This document shows positions 46,970 through 57,227 of a stretch of DNA of 64,000 nucleotides, piece by piece. The translations under genes and the position numbers were made by a program. The notes below the pieces were generated by a model. It had not been told where the DNA came from. It worked only from the letters and a program-made list of their open reading frames with translations, and did not search any database. This DNA is from Bifidobacterium apousia (GTDB taxonomy: Bacteria > Actinomycetota > Actinomycetes > Actinomycetales > Bifidobacteriaceae). The stretch is from assembly GCF_007559275.1 (NCBI RefSeq), contig NZ_VMHK01000003.1:1-64000 (forward strand). The letters run 5' to 3'. Positions within the stretch are counted from its first letter, which is position 1. Every line of letters starts with the position of its first letter.

Positions 46970-47809
46970 TTGCATAAAACCGCTGTCTTGATGCAGATGG
47001 ACGACCTCTGCATCAGGTTCGGGTTCGTTGAGGCCCTCAAACACATACACCTGGATATTCGCCAACACGAAGTGCTCGCCATCGTGGGCGACAACGGGGC
47101 AGGCAAGTCCACCCTGGTCAGGATTTTGTCAGGATTGATCCGGCCCGACCAGGGTACCTTGCTCTGGAAGGGCCGGCCGACCAGCATTCCCTCGATCAGA
47201 GTCGCCAATCAGTTGGGCATTGCAGCCGTTTTCCAGGGGCAGGACTTCTGCGACAACCTGGACGTCTCCTCCAACCTCTTCCTGGGCAAGGAATTGCGCG
47301 ATCGTCACCATCGGCGTGACGACGAAGCCATGCGTCGACGCACCCGTCAGGTCCTCCAGTCGCTGTCCTCCCCCATCCGCGTGGGACAACCCATGGCCAC
47401 CCTTTCCCTGGGGCAAAAACAGACCGTGTCGATCGCCAGGACCCTGCTGGACAATCCGGAGCTGATCCTGCTGGACGAGCCGACGGCCTCCTTGTCAGTC
47501 ATGCAGTCCGCCGAGGTGCTCAACTACATCAAGCGCATGCGTTCCGAGGGGCGCAGCATCCTCATGGTCTGCCACGATCTGCCGGACGTTTTCGCGGTTT
47601 CCGACCGCATAGCAGTCATGCGGCAGGGACGGCTGGTAGGAGTCCTTCCTACGGCCGAGACATCTTATGAGACTGTCATAGCCTTGATTTCAGGCATTGA
47701 TCCCGAAGATGTCATACAGGACCAGGAGCAGCTGGATGCCATGGCCAGAGCCAACGCCCGCGTCCACGCCCTGCGCGGCACCAGAAAGACCTTGCCCGAG
47801 CAATCATGA
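46970..47809 (+). CDS. Half-size sugar ABC ATPase without its own permease
   Basis: The 279-residue single-domain ATPase has Walker A GDNGAGKST (40-48), a Q-loop at Gln89, the signature LSLGQ (145-149), Walker B LILLDE and a switch histidine in VCHD (His202). It resembles the N-terminal half of CUT2 ATPases or FrcA. The start is TTG at 46970 behind a near-ideal AGGAGGTGA, 15 bases after the ROK stop, so it belongs to the regulator's transcript. The window has no dedicated permease; it may serve a distant system or act with the divergent transporter. Confidence 0.88.
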   Translation: MHKTAVLMQMDDLCIRFGFVEALKHIHLDIRQHEVLAIVGDNGAGKSTLVRILSGLIRPDQGTLLWKGRPTSIPSIRVANQLGIAAVFQGQDFCDNLDVSSNLFLGKELRDRHHRRDDEAMRRRTRQVLQSLSSPIRVGQPMATLSLGQKQTVSIARTLLDNPELILLDEPTASLSVMQSAEVLNYIKRMRSEGRSILMVCHDLPDVFAVSDRIAVMRQGRLVGVLPTAETSYETVIALISGIDPEDVIQDQEQLDAMARANARVHALRGTRKTLPEQS

Positions 47810-47825
47810 ACAAAGGAATCCCAGA

Positions 47826-48146
47826 ATGCAGCTGACCGATACCCTCCTGACCATCGTCTGCGCCCTGATAGGGCTGGCGGTGGGACTGATCTACGGACTT
47901 CTGCCCAAGAAAAACGACCGACTGACTGATTCACAGCAACGCTGGACACAGGTCCTATCCCTGATCGGGGTCGGCCTGGTGGTGATCCTCATTCTGCTGG
48001 GGCGCGACCTGGCCTCCTGGGTAACCATCGGAGGGATGGTCCTTGGCCTGTTGATTGGCATGATACCGCCCTTGAACAGAGCTGCGCTCAAGGTCTGGCC
48101 ATGGCTGAGGCCCCGCACCGACAAGCAGGGCCAAAAGCGTCGCTGA
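47826..48146 (+). CDS. Small membrane protein of the ROK-ATPase operon
   Basis: A 106-residue protein with hydrophobic helices at about 6-25, 43-59 and 63-80 and a basic C terminus. The ATG at 47826 follows AAAGGAATC, 16 bases after the ATPase stop, so it is the third gene of the ROK transcript. It is too small to be a sugar permease. I do not recognise the family. Confidence 0.7.
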   Translation: MQLTDTLLTIVCALIGLAVGLIYGLLPKKNDRLTDSQQRWTQVLSLIGVGLVVILILLGRDLASWVTIGGMVLGLLIGMIPPLNRAALKVWPWLRPRTDKQGQKRR

Positions 48147-48204
48147 AAGCTGGCGATCACGCTTTTGCCGTCATCGATGCGGGGCCTCACCCGCTCCTAT
48201 GCAC

Positions 48205-49086
48205 TTATTTTTGGCTGCTGACCGGCTCCTCCTTGGCCCCCACCTGATGGAAGAGGTGACGGACGTTGTGCCAGATGCGCCTGGTGACGCCGGAGTGGTT
48301 CATGGAGTAGAGGTGGATGCCGTCTACCCCGTGGGCCACCAGGTCGGCGATCTGCTGTGAGGCGTAGATGATGCCCGCCTCGCGCAGGCTGGCACGGTCG
48401 TCGCCCCAGCGCTCCAGGATGGACTCAACAGCCGCCGGGATCCGCGCCTTGCAGACCTCGCTCATGTGCCGTACCTGTCCCTCGTTGGTGATGGGCATGA
48501 TGCCGGCCTCGATGGGCACCTGGATGCCGGCTGCCCGAGCCCTGTCCAGGAAGTCCAGAAAATCGGCGTTGTCGTAGAAGAGCTGCGAAACCAGATGATC
48601 CACGCCGGAATCCACCTTGATACGCAGATGCTCCATGTCCTCCTCGGGCGAGGCGGCCTCCGGGTGGGTCTCCGGATAACAGGCTCCGTAAATCGACAGG
48701 TTGGGCCGACGCGACCGGATGTAGGAGGCCAGGTCGCTGGCATGGTCGAAGACTCCGGCAGGCTCACGGCCCTCCACGCTGTCGCCGCGCAGGGCCAGCA
48801 CCGCTGCCACCCCCGCGTCGTCGAACATGTCCAGGGCCTGGTCGATCACCTCGCGGTCCGCATACTGGGCGGTCAAGTGAGCCACGGCAGGGATGCCGTA
48901 CTCGGTATGGATGGTCTTGGCTATGCGGGCCGTGGCTGTGCGGTCCGAGCGCCGGCCGGTCCCGTAGGTCACCGAGATGAAGTCGGGCATCAGCCCTTCC
49001 AGACCGTCCAGGGTGTCATAGATGGTGCCCACCGGGGCATCGCGCTTGGGGGGAAAGACCTCCAGGGAAAAGATAGGCTCATGCAT
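48205..49086 (-). CDS. metF: Methylenetetrahydrofolate reductase
   Basis: Makes 5-methyl-tetrahydrofolate, the methyl donor for methionine synthesis. The 293-residue flavoprotein barrel has [40 protein letters not shown] and the C-terminal [10 protein letters not shown]. The ATG at 49086 overlaps the end of metE by 8 bases with AGGAG upstream, so the two are translationally coupled and the product feeds MetE directly. Confidence 0.96.
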   Translation of the reverse strand: MHEPIFSLEVFPPKRDAPVGTIYDTLDGLEGLMPDFISVTYGTGRRSDRTATARIAKTIHTEYGIPAVAHLTAQYADREVIDQALDMFDDAGVAAVLALRGDSVEGREPAGVFDHASDLASYIRSRRPNLSIYGACYPETHPEAASPEEDMEHLRIKVDSGVDHLVSQLFYDNADFLDFLDRARAAGIQVPIEAGIMPITNEGQVRHMSEVCKARIPAAVESILERWGDDRASLREAGIIYASQQIADLVAHGVDGIHLYSMNHSGVTRRIWHNVRHLFHQVGAKEEPVSSQK

Positions 49087-51415
49087 GATCCGACTCCTGA
49101 CTGGACGATAGCTCCGCACGCACCTGCTGTGCGGCGGCCACCATGTGCTCCAGGCTGGGCCAGGTCTCCTTGTCGCCTCGGGTCTTCAATCCGCAGTCGG
49201 GGTTGATCCAGACCTTGGCCGCATCCAGCTTCTTCAGGATGGCGTGGATCCGGTCCACGATCTCCTCGGTGGAAGGGATGCGCGGCGAGTGGATGTCGTA
49301 GACTCCGGGGCCTGCCTCGGTCTCGAACTTGGCCTCCTGGATGGCATCCAGGACGGTCAGGTCGGAGCGGGAGGCTTCGAAGGAGATCACATCGGCGTCC
49401 ATGGCATCAATGTCCTTGATGATGTCGTTGAACTCCGAGTAGCACATGTGGGTGTGAATTTGGGTAGTGGGTTTGACCCCGGAATGCACCAGCCGGAAGG
49501 CGGGGATGGCCCAGTCCAGGTATCGGCTGTGCCAGTCGGAGCGCCGCAGCGGCAGCTTCTCGCGCAGGGCGGCCTCGTCGATCTGGATGATGCGGATGCC
49601 TGCGGCCTCCAGGTCCAGGACCTCGTCACGGATGGCCAGAGCCAGCTGGCGGGTCTGCTGCTTGTGATCGATGTCCTCGCGGGGCCAGGACCAGTTGAGA
49701 ATGGTCACCGGACCGGTCAGCATCCCCTTGACCACATGGTTGGTGCGGGATTGCGCGTAGGAAGACCAGCGCACCGTGATGGGCCGGGCGCGGGAGATGT
49801 CCCCCCAGACGATGGGAGGCTTGACGCAGCGGGTGCCGTAGGACTGGACCCAGGCATTCCGGGTGAACAGGTAGCCCTTGAGGTTCTGGCCGAAGTACTC
49901 GACCATGTCGTTGCGCTCGAACTCGCCGTGGACCAGCACATCCAGGCCGATCTGCTCCTGGTGGTCGATGACCTGGTCGATCTTGCGGGCGATGAAGTCG
50001 TCGTAGTCCTCCTGGCTGATCTCCTTCTTGCGCAGGCGGGCACGCTCGGCGCGGACCTCGGCGGTCTGGGGGAAGGAGCCGATGGTGGTGGTCGGCAGCA
50101 GGGGCAGACCCAGCTCCTGGGCCTGGATCCTCTGGCGTTCAGGCCGGGCCGGGGTACGCACAAAGTCATCGTCCTTCAGGCCGGCCAGGCGCTGCTGCAC
50201 CTGGGGGTCGGGCTGGACGCGGCTGCCGTCGAAGAGCTTCTGGTTGTCAGCAAGGGCCTTGCTGGAGCGGCGCTGACCCTCGTCGGCATCGGCCAGCTGG
50301 GCCAGGTCGTGCAGCTCGCCCAGCTTCTCCAGGGCGAAGGCGAAGTGCGGCCGCACGGTGTCGGCATCCAGCCCATCCTCGTCGGCCACGGTATAGGGCA
50401 CGTGCAGGAGTGAACATGCGGTGGACACCACCACGTTCGAGGTCACCTGGTGCAGGGCATCCAGCAGGCCCAGGCTGACGGCATAGTCGTTGCGCCAGAT
50501 GTTGCGGCCGTTGACCAGACCGGCGAAGATGGTCGTTCCCTCCGGCACGCCGTGCTCCTTGAGGGCAGCCAGATTCTCATCCCTGCCCTCGACCAGATCC
50601 AGGCCGATGCCGTCGAAGCCCAGGTCAACCAGCCGGTCGTAGCAGTCGCCCACATGGCCGAAGTAGGTGTTGAGCAGGATACGGACCTTGCCTTTGTCGC
50701 TCTGACGGGCCTTGAGGATGGGCTGGTAGAGGGTTTCGAAGAGGTCCTGGTCGCCCGGTTCCTTGTCCAGGACCAGGTAGGGCTCGTCCAGCTGCACCCA
50801 GTCGGCGCCCAGGCCGACGAACCGCTCCAGGATGGTCGCATAGGCCTTGGCCAGGTCCTGGACCAGTGCCGGATCGGGATCCAGCAGCTCGCCCTGGGGA
50901 CCGCGTGCCAGCTTGAGGAAGGTGTAGGGGCCGATCAGCACCGGCTTGGCGGCGATGCCCTGCTCGCGCGCCTCCTGGAACTCCTTGAAGGGCTTGTCGC
51001 CTTCCAGGGTGATTCTGGTGTCCTGGTCGATCTCGGGAACCAGGTAGTGGTAGTTGGTGGTGAACCACTTCTTCATAGGCAGGGCGGTCACGTCACCCTG
51101 CTCCCCCTGGTAGCCGCGGCCCATGGCGAAGAGGGTGTCCTCGGGGCCCAGGCCCAGCTTCCGATAGCGCTCGGGCACGACGCCCAGGAGGATGGAGGTA
51201 TCCAGGACCTGGTCGTAATAGCTGAAATCGTTGACGGGAATCAGGTCGACGCCGGCCTCCTGCTGAAGCTGCCAGTGCCTGGCCCGCAGATCGGCGGCCG
51301 TGCGCCGGACCTCGTCCAGATTCCGTTCGCCCTTCCAATAGCCCTCGATGGCCCTCTTGAGTTCGCGGTGCGCGCCGATGCGCGGGAATCCGGACACGGA
51401 TGTAATCGCTGCCAT
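49079..51415 (-). CDS. metE: Cobalamin-independent methionine synthase
   Basis: Transfers a methyl group from methyl-tetrahydropteroyl-glutamate to homocysteine. The 778-residue protein has the duplicated barrel: N-terminal [21 protein letters not shown] and the C-terminal catalytic half with zinc ligands in [13 protein letters not shown] (His, Cys), Glu in the following barrel strands and Cys in [13 protein letters not shown]. The ATG at 51415 follows GGGAGG. The 178 bases upstream hold the promoter; I saw no riboswitch with a recognisable consensus. Confidence 0.97.
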   Translation of the reverse strand: MAAITSVSGFPRIGAHRELKRAIEGYWKGERNLDEVRRTAADLRARHWQLQQEAGVDLIPVNDFSYYDQVLDTSILLGVVPERYRKLGLGPEDTLFAMGRGYQGEQGDVTALPMKKWFTTNYHYLVPEIDQDTRITLEGDKPFKEFQEAREQGIAAKPVLIGPYTFLKLARGPQGELLDPDPALVQDLAKAYATILERFVGLGADWVQLDEPYLVLDKEPGDQDLFETLYQPILKARQSDKGKVRILLNTYFGHVGDCYDRLVDLGFDGIGLDLVEGRDENLAALKEHGVPEGTTIFAGLVNGRNIWRNDYAVSLGLLDALHQVTSNVVVSTACSLLHVPYTVADEDGLDADTVRPHFAFALEKLGELHDLAQLADADEGQRRSSKALADNQKLFDGSRVQPDPQVQQRLAGLKDDDFVRTPARPERQRIQAQELGLPLLPTTTIGSFPQTAEVRAERARLRKKEISQEDYDDFIARKIDQVIDHQEQIGLDVLVHGEFERNDMVEYFGQNLKGYLFTRNAWVQSYGTRCVKPPIVWGDISRARPITVRWSSYAQSRTNHVVKGMLTGPVTILNWSWPREDIDHKQQTRQLALAIRDEVLDLEAAGIRIIQIDEAALREKLPLRRSDWHSRYLDWAIPAFRLVHSGVKPTTQIHTHMCYSEFNDIIKDIDAMDADVISFEASRSDLTVLDAIQEAKFETEAGPGVYDIHSPRIPSTEEIVDRIHAILKKLDAAKVWINPDCGLKTRGDKETWPSLEHMVAAAQQVRAELSSSQESDHA

Positions 51416-51593
51416 GAAACCTCCCAGTTTCGTCCTGATGTCTTTGGTCAGCCTATCAGCGGCGGGGGGAGGCGGGTAATTGGTGCAAATAAGGTGTCGC
51501 CATAACCTGAATCGATAACGGCAGGACGGCAAGCGGGGGACTGAAGCCCGTCAAGACTGCCTGCAGCGGTGGCCTTGAGCTTGTTTACGCCGG

Positions 51594-52154
51594 TCAGTCC
51601 TCCAGATCCTGGGGGCCCAGAATGCCCAGCAAACGGGCCTGGTGGGTTCCCCAGTCGGTCAAGGGCCGCTCGGAGCCCAGCAGGACCATGGTGGCCGGCG
51701 GCAGTCCAAGATTGAGCAGGTCCAAGAGGTCGGGGTCGGAGTTGTCCTCGGCCAGCCACTGTGAGCAGATAGACATGGTGGGCTCATGACCCAGGATCAG
51801 GACCCGGCGGTCACGGTCCTCGGTCTGTGCCAGCTGGTCGAAGACCGCCTGCATGCCGGATTCATAGAGGGATTCCCGGTAGTCGACCCGGGGCCCGTCC
51901 CCCAGGGGCTTGAGCATGCCGTCCAGGGTCTGACGGGCCCGGGGCGCACCCGAGCAGATGATGCGGTCGGGCACCAGGCCCAAAGCGGCCAATCCACGGC
52001 CCATGATCCGGGCCTGCCGCTGGCCACGGTCGGTCAGCTGGCGGCTGCGATCGCCCTGTGACCCCTGGCGTTCGGTCTTGGCGTGACGCATGAGCATGAG
52101 GGTTCGGCTGCACCGCCGCAGATCCTCGGCCTTCAGACCTTTTCGCAAACCCAT
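51594..52154 (-). CDS. SixA-like phosphohistidine phosphatase
   Basis: Histidine-phosphatase superfamily protein of 186 residues. The catalytic motif LMLMRHAKTE holds the nucleophilic histidine and ILGHEPTMS the second one; TDRGQRQA is the usual companion. SixA removes phosphate from phosphohistidine of signalling or PTS proteins in E. coli; the actinobacterial substrate is not known. The ATG at 52154 has GGAAAGGAAGC upstream. It lies between metE and trmI on the same strand with gaps that give no operon signal. Confidence 0.88.
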   Translation of the reverse strand: MGLRKGLKAEDLRRCSRTLMLMRHAKTERQGSQGDRSRQLTDRGQRQARIMGRGLAALGLVPDRIICSGAPRARQTLDGMLKPLGDGPRVDYRESLYESGMQAVFDQLAQTEDRDRRVLILGHEPTMSICSQWLAEDNSDPDLLDLLNLGLPPATMVLLGSERPLTDWGTHQARLLGILGPQDLED

Positions 52155-52235
52155 GCCATGCTTCCTTTCCCGAAGTTCCTGTCAGGCGTCTTCTCCATTA
52201 TGGCAGAGCCCAGAGGATACGCCGGTCATGGGCGA

Positions 52236-53369
52236 TCAGTCTTTCTGATCCTGTCCGCCCTGCAGAGTGCGCACCTGATGATCCAGGTCACGCAGCACCT
52301 TGCGCAGCTTGCGATCAGAGACCCGGCGCAACTCCAAATCCTCGAGGTCCTCAAGGTCTTCCTTTTCGCGCTCGCGGTTGGAGCCGCTGCTCTTGGCAGG
52401 CGGTCGGCCCTGATCGACGTCAGTCTGGTAATCCTTGGTAGCCCGGACATGCTTGCGCAGAGCCTGCTGGCCGGGAGCCATGGCCCTGCTGGTCAGCAGG
52501 AAGCCGGTGTGCCCGATCATCTCATGCTCGGGTCGGACCGCCAGACCGTCGGCCTTCCAGGAGCGCTCCAGGCTCTCCATGATCCCGGGCTCGGTCCATC
52601 GGCCGTCGGCGCGCAGGGCCTCGGCCAGTCGGCTGAGCTGGGTGGTAGTGGTCACATAGGCAGTCAGCACGCCGCCGGGGGACATGACCCGGTAGGCCTG
52701 CTCCAGACGGTTCCAGGGGTCCAGCATGTCCAGAACGATGCGGTCGAATTCGTCCTCGGGCAGGTCGGCCGCAAGGGTGTCGAAGTCGCCGGTACGCAGG
52801 TCCCACTGGGCAGGGCGGTGACCAAAGAACACGGTAGCGTTGCCCATGGCCACCCGGGCGAACTCCTCCCGCCGCTCAATGCTGGTGAGTTTGCCTTCCG
52901 TACCGATGGCATCCAGCAATCCCAGACTCATGGCCCCTGAGCCGGCTCCCGACTCCAGGACCCTCATGCCCGGACGGATGTCGCCCAGAAGGATGACCCT
53001 GGCCACATCCTTGGGGTACATGATCTGGGCACCGCGCGGCATGGAGAGTATGTAGTCCTCCAGCCGGGGGCGCATGATGGTGAAGGCCCATCCTCCAATG
53101 CCTCGGGAAGACTTCCAGGGCTTGGCCCTGTCAGGCGCCTGTGTGTCGGTGTCGACATCCTGCTGGTGGCGCATCTGCCGCCACTTGTCAGCCGAGATGG
53201 TCACCACCACGGATCCCTCGGGCAGGCCAATTATGGCCTCGTGCGGCAGGAGCCCATGGTCGGTCTGTGTCAGGCCGCCAGGTTCCAGCATGACCGTCAG
53301 CCTGCGGCCACGCCGGTCGGTCAGCTGGACCCGCTCCCCTGCGCTCAGCGGTCCTCGCCTTGGGCTCAT
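52236..53369 (-). CDS. trmI: tRNA (adenine-58-N1)-methyltransferase TrmI
   Basis: Methylates A58 in the T loop of tRNA using S-adenosylmethionine. The 377-residue product has an N-terminal small domain, the GGWAFTIMRPRLEDYILSMP linker typical of TrmI, then the Rossmann methyltransferase with VLESGAGSGAMSLGLL and DRIVLDMLDPWN. The C-terminal 70 residues are a charged, probably helical tail rich in Glu, Asp and Arg. It starts 6 bases after the downstream-transcribed ABC exporter gene, so all three are likely one transcript. Confidence 0.95.
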   Translation of the reverse strand: MSPRRGPLSAGERVQLTDRRGRRLTVMLEPGGLTQTDHGLLPHEAIIGLPEGSVVVTISADKWRQMRHQQDVDTDTQAPDRAKPWKSSRGIGGWAFTIMRPRLEDYILSMPRGAQIMYPKDVARVILLGDIRPGMRVLESGAGSGAMSLGLLDAIGTEGKLTSIERREEFARVAMGNATVFFGHRPAQWDLRTGDFDTLAADLPEDEFDRIVLDMLDPWNRLEQAYRVMSPGGVLTAYVTTTTQLSRLAEALRADGRWTEPGIMESLERSWKADGLAVRPEHEMIGHTGFLLTSRAMAPGQQALRKHVRATKDYQTDVDQGRPPAKSSGSNREREKEDLEDLEDLELRRVSDRKLRKVLRDLDHQVRTLQGGQDQKD

Positions 53370-53375
53370 GCCTTC

Positions 53376-55322
53376 TCAGTCCTCCTCGCCCTTGGTGAAC
53401 TGGGAGTTGTAGAGGGAGGCATAGGCGCCGCCGCGCTCCAGCAGCTGGTCGTGGGTGCCCTGCTCGACCACCGAGCCGTGGTTGACCACCAGGATCAGGT
53501 CGGCATCGCGGATGGTGGACAGCCTGTGCGCGATGACGAAGGAGGTTCTGCCCTTGCGCAGGGTGTTCATGGCCTGCTGGACCAGCAGTTCGGTCCTGGT
53601 GTCCACCGAGGATGTGGCCTCGTCCAGGATCAGGATGTCGGGGTCGGACAGGAAGGCGCGGCAGATGGTCATCAGCTGGCGTTCGCCCTGGCTGAGCTCG
53701 CTGCTGTCCTCATTGAGGACGGTGTCGTAGCCCTGGGGCAGCTTGCGGATGAACTCGTCCACGTGGGTGGCCTTGGCGCCATCGATCATGGTCTGCTCGG
53801 GGATAGTCTGCCCCTCGTCCAGCCCGTAGAGCAGGTTGTCGCGGACGGTGCCGTCGAAGAGCCAGGTGTCCTGCAGGACCATGCCGAAGTGGCTGCGCAG
53901 GTCGTGACGGGTCACCCTGGAGGTGTCCACGCTGTCGATGGTGATGTGTCCGCCCTGGATTTCGTAGAAGCGCATGAGCAGGTTGACCAGGGTGGTCTTG
54001 CCCGCCCCGGTGGGTCCCACGATGGCGATGGTCTGCCCGGGCTTGGCCTCGATGGACAGGTCCTTGATCAGCGGCTCGGCCGGATCGTAGGAGAAGCGGA
54101 CATGGTCGAAGCGGACATGGCCCTCGACCTTGCCTCCGGTCTCCTGGCCCAGATGGTCGGGATGCTCGATGTCCGGCACCTCCTCGGCCTCGTCCAGGAA
54201 GTCGAAGACCCTGCGGCAGGAGGCCAGGGAGGACTGGAGCATGGTGCCCATGGAAGCCAGCTGCCCGATTGGTTGTGAGGCCTGACGGGTGTACTGGGTG
54301 AAGGCCTGCAGGCCGCCCAGGCTCATGCTGCCATTGAGCACATGCACGCCGCCGACGATGACCACGATCACGAAGCTCAGGTTGCCGAAGAAGGTCGACA
54401 TGGGCGTGACCAAAGCCGAGAAGAAGGAGGCCTTGAAGCTGGCCTGGTAGAGCTCCTGGTTGCGCTCCTCGAACTCCTCCTCCGCCTTGCGCTGGTGGCC
54501 GAAGGCCCGGACCACCATGTGGCCGGAGAACATCTCCTCCACGTGGCTGTTGACCTGGCCGGTGCGGATCCACTGCCTGGTGAACTGGGGCTGGGTCTTC
54601 TTGAGGATGATGCCCGCGCACAGGGCCATGACCGGGATGATGATGAAGGCGATCAGGGTCAGCAAGGGCGAGATGGTCAGCATCATGATGAAGGCGCCGA
54701 TGATGGAGAAGACCGAGAAGAGCAGCTCGCCCAGGATCTGCTGCAGGGTGCCCGAGATGTTGTCGATGTCGTTGGTGGTCCGGCTCATGACCTCGCCGCG
54801 CGGGGTCCGGTCGAAGTACTGCAGGGGCAGCCGGTCCAGCTTGTCCTCGATCTGCCTGCGCATGGTGTAGACCGCGTCGGAGACCAGCCGGGTCATCAGG
54901 AAGTTCTGCACCAGCCTGACCAGGATGGAGATCAGGTAGATGCCGATGACGAACATGAGGATGGTGCCGAAGCGGCCCCAGTCGATGCCTACGCCCACCT
55001 GGACGTTCATGGAGTCGATCATCCGGGCGAACTTGTCCTGGCCGCGGGACTGCAGGTAGGCGACCACAGCCTGCTTGGGGGTGCCGGGCTTGGCGCCCAT
55101 CTTGACCAGCATGGACCCCAGCAGCCCCTCGAAGAGGACATTGGTGGCCTCGCCCATGACCTTGGGGCCGATGACGATCATGGCCACGGCGGTCATGCCG
55201 GCGAGGACCATGACGATGACCCTCCAGGGGCTGGCCAGCAGGTAATGGACCAGCCGGCCCACGGTATGACGGCGGCTGCCCACGGCCTGTGAGCCTGCGT
55301 CTACGCTCAAGTCCTTGGCCAT
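53376..55322 (-). CDS. Heterodimeric ABC exporter, catalytically complete half
   Basis: Type IV ABC exporter subunit of 648 residues: six-helix membrane domain (about 20-340) with an unusual extended loop near residues 70-105, then a nucleotide-binding domain with Walker A GPTGAGKTT, Walker B ILILDEATSSVD with the catalytic glutamate, and the switch histidine in VIAHRLSTI. The signature is LSQGERQ instead of LSGGQ. The start codon directly abuts the stop of the partner gene. Substrate is unknown; relatives export drugs, peptides or lipids. Confidence 0.94.
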   Translation of the reverse strand: MAKDLSVDAGSQAVGSRRHTVGRLVHYLLASPWRVIVMVLAGMTAVAMIVIGPKVMGEATNVLFEGLLGSMLVKMGAKPGTPKQAVVAYLQSRGQDKFARMIDSMNVQVGVGIDWGRFGTILMFVIGIYLISILVRLVQNFLMTRLVSDAVYTMRRQIEDKLDRLPLQYFDRTPRGEVMSRTTNDIDNISGTLQQILGELLFSVFSIIGAFIMMLTISPLLTLIAFIIIPVMALCAGIILKKTQPQFTRQWIRTGQVNSHVEEMFSGHMVVRAFGHQRKAEEEFEERNQELYQASFKASFFSALVTPMSTFFGNLSFVIVVIVGGVHVLNGSMSLGGLQAFTQYTRQASQPIGQLASMGTMLQSSLASCRRVFDFLDEAEEVPDIEHPDHLGQETGGKVEGHVRFDHVRFSYDPAEPLIKDLSIEAKPGQTIAIVGPTGAGKTTLVNLLMRFYEIQGGHITIDSVDTSRVTRHDLRSHFGMVLQDTWLFDGTVRDNLLYGLDEGQTIPEQTMIDGAKATHVDEFIRKLPQGYDTVLNEDSSELSQGERQLMTICRAFLSDPDILILDEATSSVDTRTELLVQQAMNTLRKGRTSFVIAHRLSTIRDADLILVVNHGSVVEQGTHDQLLERGGAYASLYNSQFTKGEED

Positions 55323-57086
55323 CTACTCGGCCCTCCCCTCGTCAATGCTGAGCTCTTCCACGTCGGGACCCTGCCCGCCCTGGGACTGGACGATCTCCTG
55401 GTAGGTGGGGCAGTCCTCCATGAGCTGGTCGTGGGTGCCCCGGCCGACGATGCGGCCCCGGTCAAGGACCAGAATCTGGTCGGCCTGGCGGATGGACGCC
55501 GCCCTCTGGGCCACAACGATCTGGGTGGCCTGGCGGGTGACCGGCACCAGGGCCTCATGCAGGGCGCGGTCGGTGGTCATGTCCAGGGCGGAGAAGGAGT
55601 CGTCGAAGGTGTAGATGCAGGGGTTGCGCAGGATGGCCCTGGCCATGCAGAGCCGCTGCTTCTGTCCACCGGAGAAGTTGGTGCCGCCCTCGGCCACGCG
55701 GGCATCCAGGCCTTCGGGGATCTCACGGACGAAGTCCTCGGCCTGGGCGATGCGCAGGGCCTGCCAGATGCGGTCGTCGTCAGCTTCGGGGTCCCCGTAG
55801 TGCATGTTGTCGCGGATGGTGCCGGTGAAGAGGGTGGCCTTCTGCGGGACCGGCCCGAAAATCAGAGCCAGCTGGTCGGGGTCGTACTCGCGCACGTCGT
55901 GGCCATCCACCAGGACCTGGCCGTCGGTGACGTCGAACATGCGGTTGGCCAGCCGAATGATGGTGGACTTGCCGGATCCCGTGGCTCCGATGATGGCCGT
56001 CGTGGTCCCCGGCCGGGCGGTGAATGAGATGTCCGAAAGAACCGGATCCTGGGCGCCCGGGTAGCTGAAGTCCACGTGTTTGAACTCCAGCAGGCCCTGG
56101 GGGTGCTCGTTGCGGTAGGGGCGTTCGGGAGCGGCGATCTCGCTGGTGGCCTCCAGGACCTCGTTGATCCTTCGGGCGGCCACAGCGGCCCTGGGCAGCA
56201 TGACCGACATCATGGCGGCCATCATCAGACCCGACAGGATGATCATCAGGTACTGGATGAAGGCCTGCAGGGCGCCGATCTGCATGGCTCCGGAGTCGAT
56301 GCGGCGGCCGCCGAACCACATGATGGCCACATTGGACATGTTCAGCAGGAACCACATGAGCGGCACCATCATGCTCATCAGCCGGCCGGTGGAGATCAGG
56401 ACGCCGTAGACGTCGCGGTTGGCCTTGTCGAAGCGTGCGGCCTCGGTCTTCTCGCGGACGAAGGCGCGGATGACCCGCACGCCGGAGATCTGCTCGCGGA
56501 CCAGACGGTTGACGGAGTCCAGCATGTTCTGCAGGCGGGTGAACAGGGGTCCCATCCTGCCCATGAGCACCAGGGCCACCAGAAGGATCAGAGGGACGAT
56601 GACCGCCAGGGACCAGGTCAGGGGGCCGTCCTGGCGCAGGGCCAGAATCAGCCCGCCGATCAGCATGACCGGGGCCTGCAGGATGATCATCAGGGTCTGC
56701 ATGGTGGTCATCTGCATCTGCTGGACGTCATTGGTAGTGCGGGTGATCAGGGAACCTGCCGAGAAGCGCTCGATCTCGTTGAGGCTGAAGCCCTCCACCG
56801 AGGCGAACAGGTCCCTGCGCAGCTCGTAGCCCATCCTCATGGCCAGCCGGGTGGCGCAGTAGACGGCGACCACGTTGGCCACGATCTGGATGGCGGTGAT
56901 GCCCATCATCTGCCAGCCGATCCTGTAGATGGCATCCTGGTCGCCTACGGCCACGCCCTTGTCGATGATGTCCGCCTGCAGGTTGGGCAGGTAGAGGTTC
57001 AAGGCCGTCTGCGCCACCTGAAAGAGCACCAGAACGGCCACCTGAAGCCAGTATGGCCGCAGGTAGCGAGTCCATATCTTGATCAC
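55323..57086 (-). CDS. Heterodimeric ABC exporter, half with degenerate ATP site
   Basis: Partner subunit of 587 residues: membrane domain (about 10-315) and a nucleotide-binding domain with Walker A GATGSGKST and a canonical FSGGQKQR, but Walker B reads TFDDSFSALD, with Asp for the catalytic Glu, and the switch loop reads VVAQRAASI, with Gln for His. This is the TM287/BmrC pattern of asymmetric exporters. I chose the GTG at 57086, seven bases after AAGGA; the in-frame start at 57143 has less support. Confidence 0.94.
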   Translation of the reverse strand: MIKIWTRYLRPYWLQVAVLVLFQVAQTALNLYLPNLQADIIDKGVAVGDQDAIYRIGWQMMGITAIQIVANVVAVYCATRLAMRMGYELRRDLFASVEGFSLNEIERFSAGSLITRTTNDVQQMQMTTMQTLMIILQAPVMLIGGLILALRQDGPLTWSLAVIVPLILLVALVLMGRMGPLFTRLQNMLDSVNRLVREQISGVRVIRAFVREKTEAARFDKANRDVYGVLISTGRLMSMMVPLMWFLLNMSNVAIMWFGGRRIDSGAMQIGALQAFIQYLMIILSGLMMAAMMSVMLPRAAVAARRINEVLEATSEIAAPERPYRNEHPQGLLEFKHVDFSYPGAQDPVLSDISFTARPGTTTAIIGATGSGKSTIIRLANRMFDVTDGQVLVDGHDVREYDPDQLALIFGPVPQKATLFTGTIRDNMHYGDPEADDDRIWQALRIAQAEDFVREIPEGLDARVAEGGTNFSGGQKQRLCMARAILRNPCIYTFDDSFSALDMTTDRALHEALVPVTRQATQIVVAQRAASIRQADQILVLDRGRIVGRGTHDQLMEDCPTYQEIVQSQGGQGPDVEELSIDEGRAE

Positions 57087-57227
57087 GTCAACATCCTTCA
57101 CGCATACAAGTCCGCCGCGGTCCCCGGGCAGACAAACCACCACAGTCTATACCCGTGCCCTGGTGAACGAATCGCTATTCCTTGAGCTGATACGGGCGTG
57201 TCAGAACGTGTCCGCAGGCAGTGGCGT

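Noticed and set aside
51416..51593. Possible riboswitch upstream of metE
   Set aside because: I looked for SAM, cobalamin and T-box features; none of their conserved cores is visible, only short weak stems.
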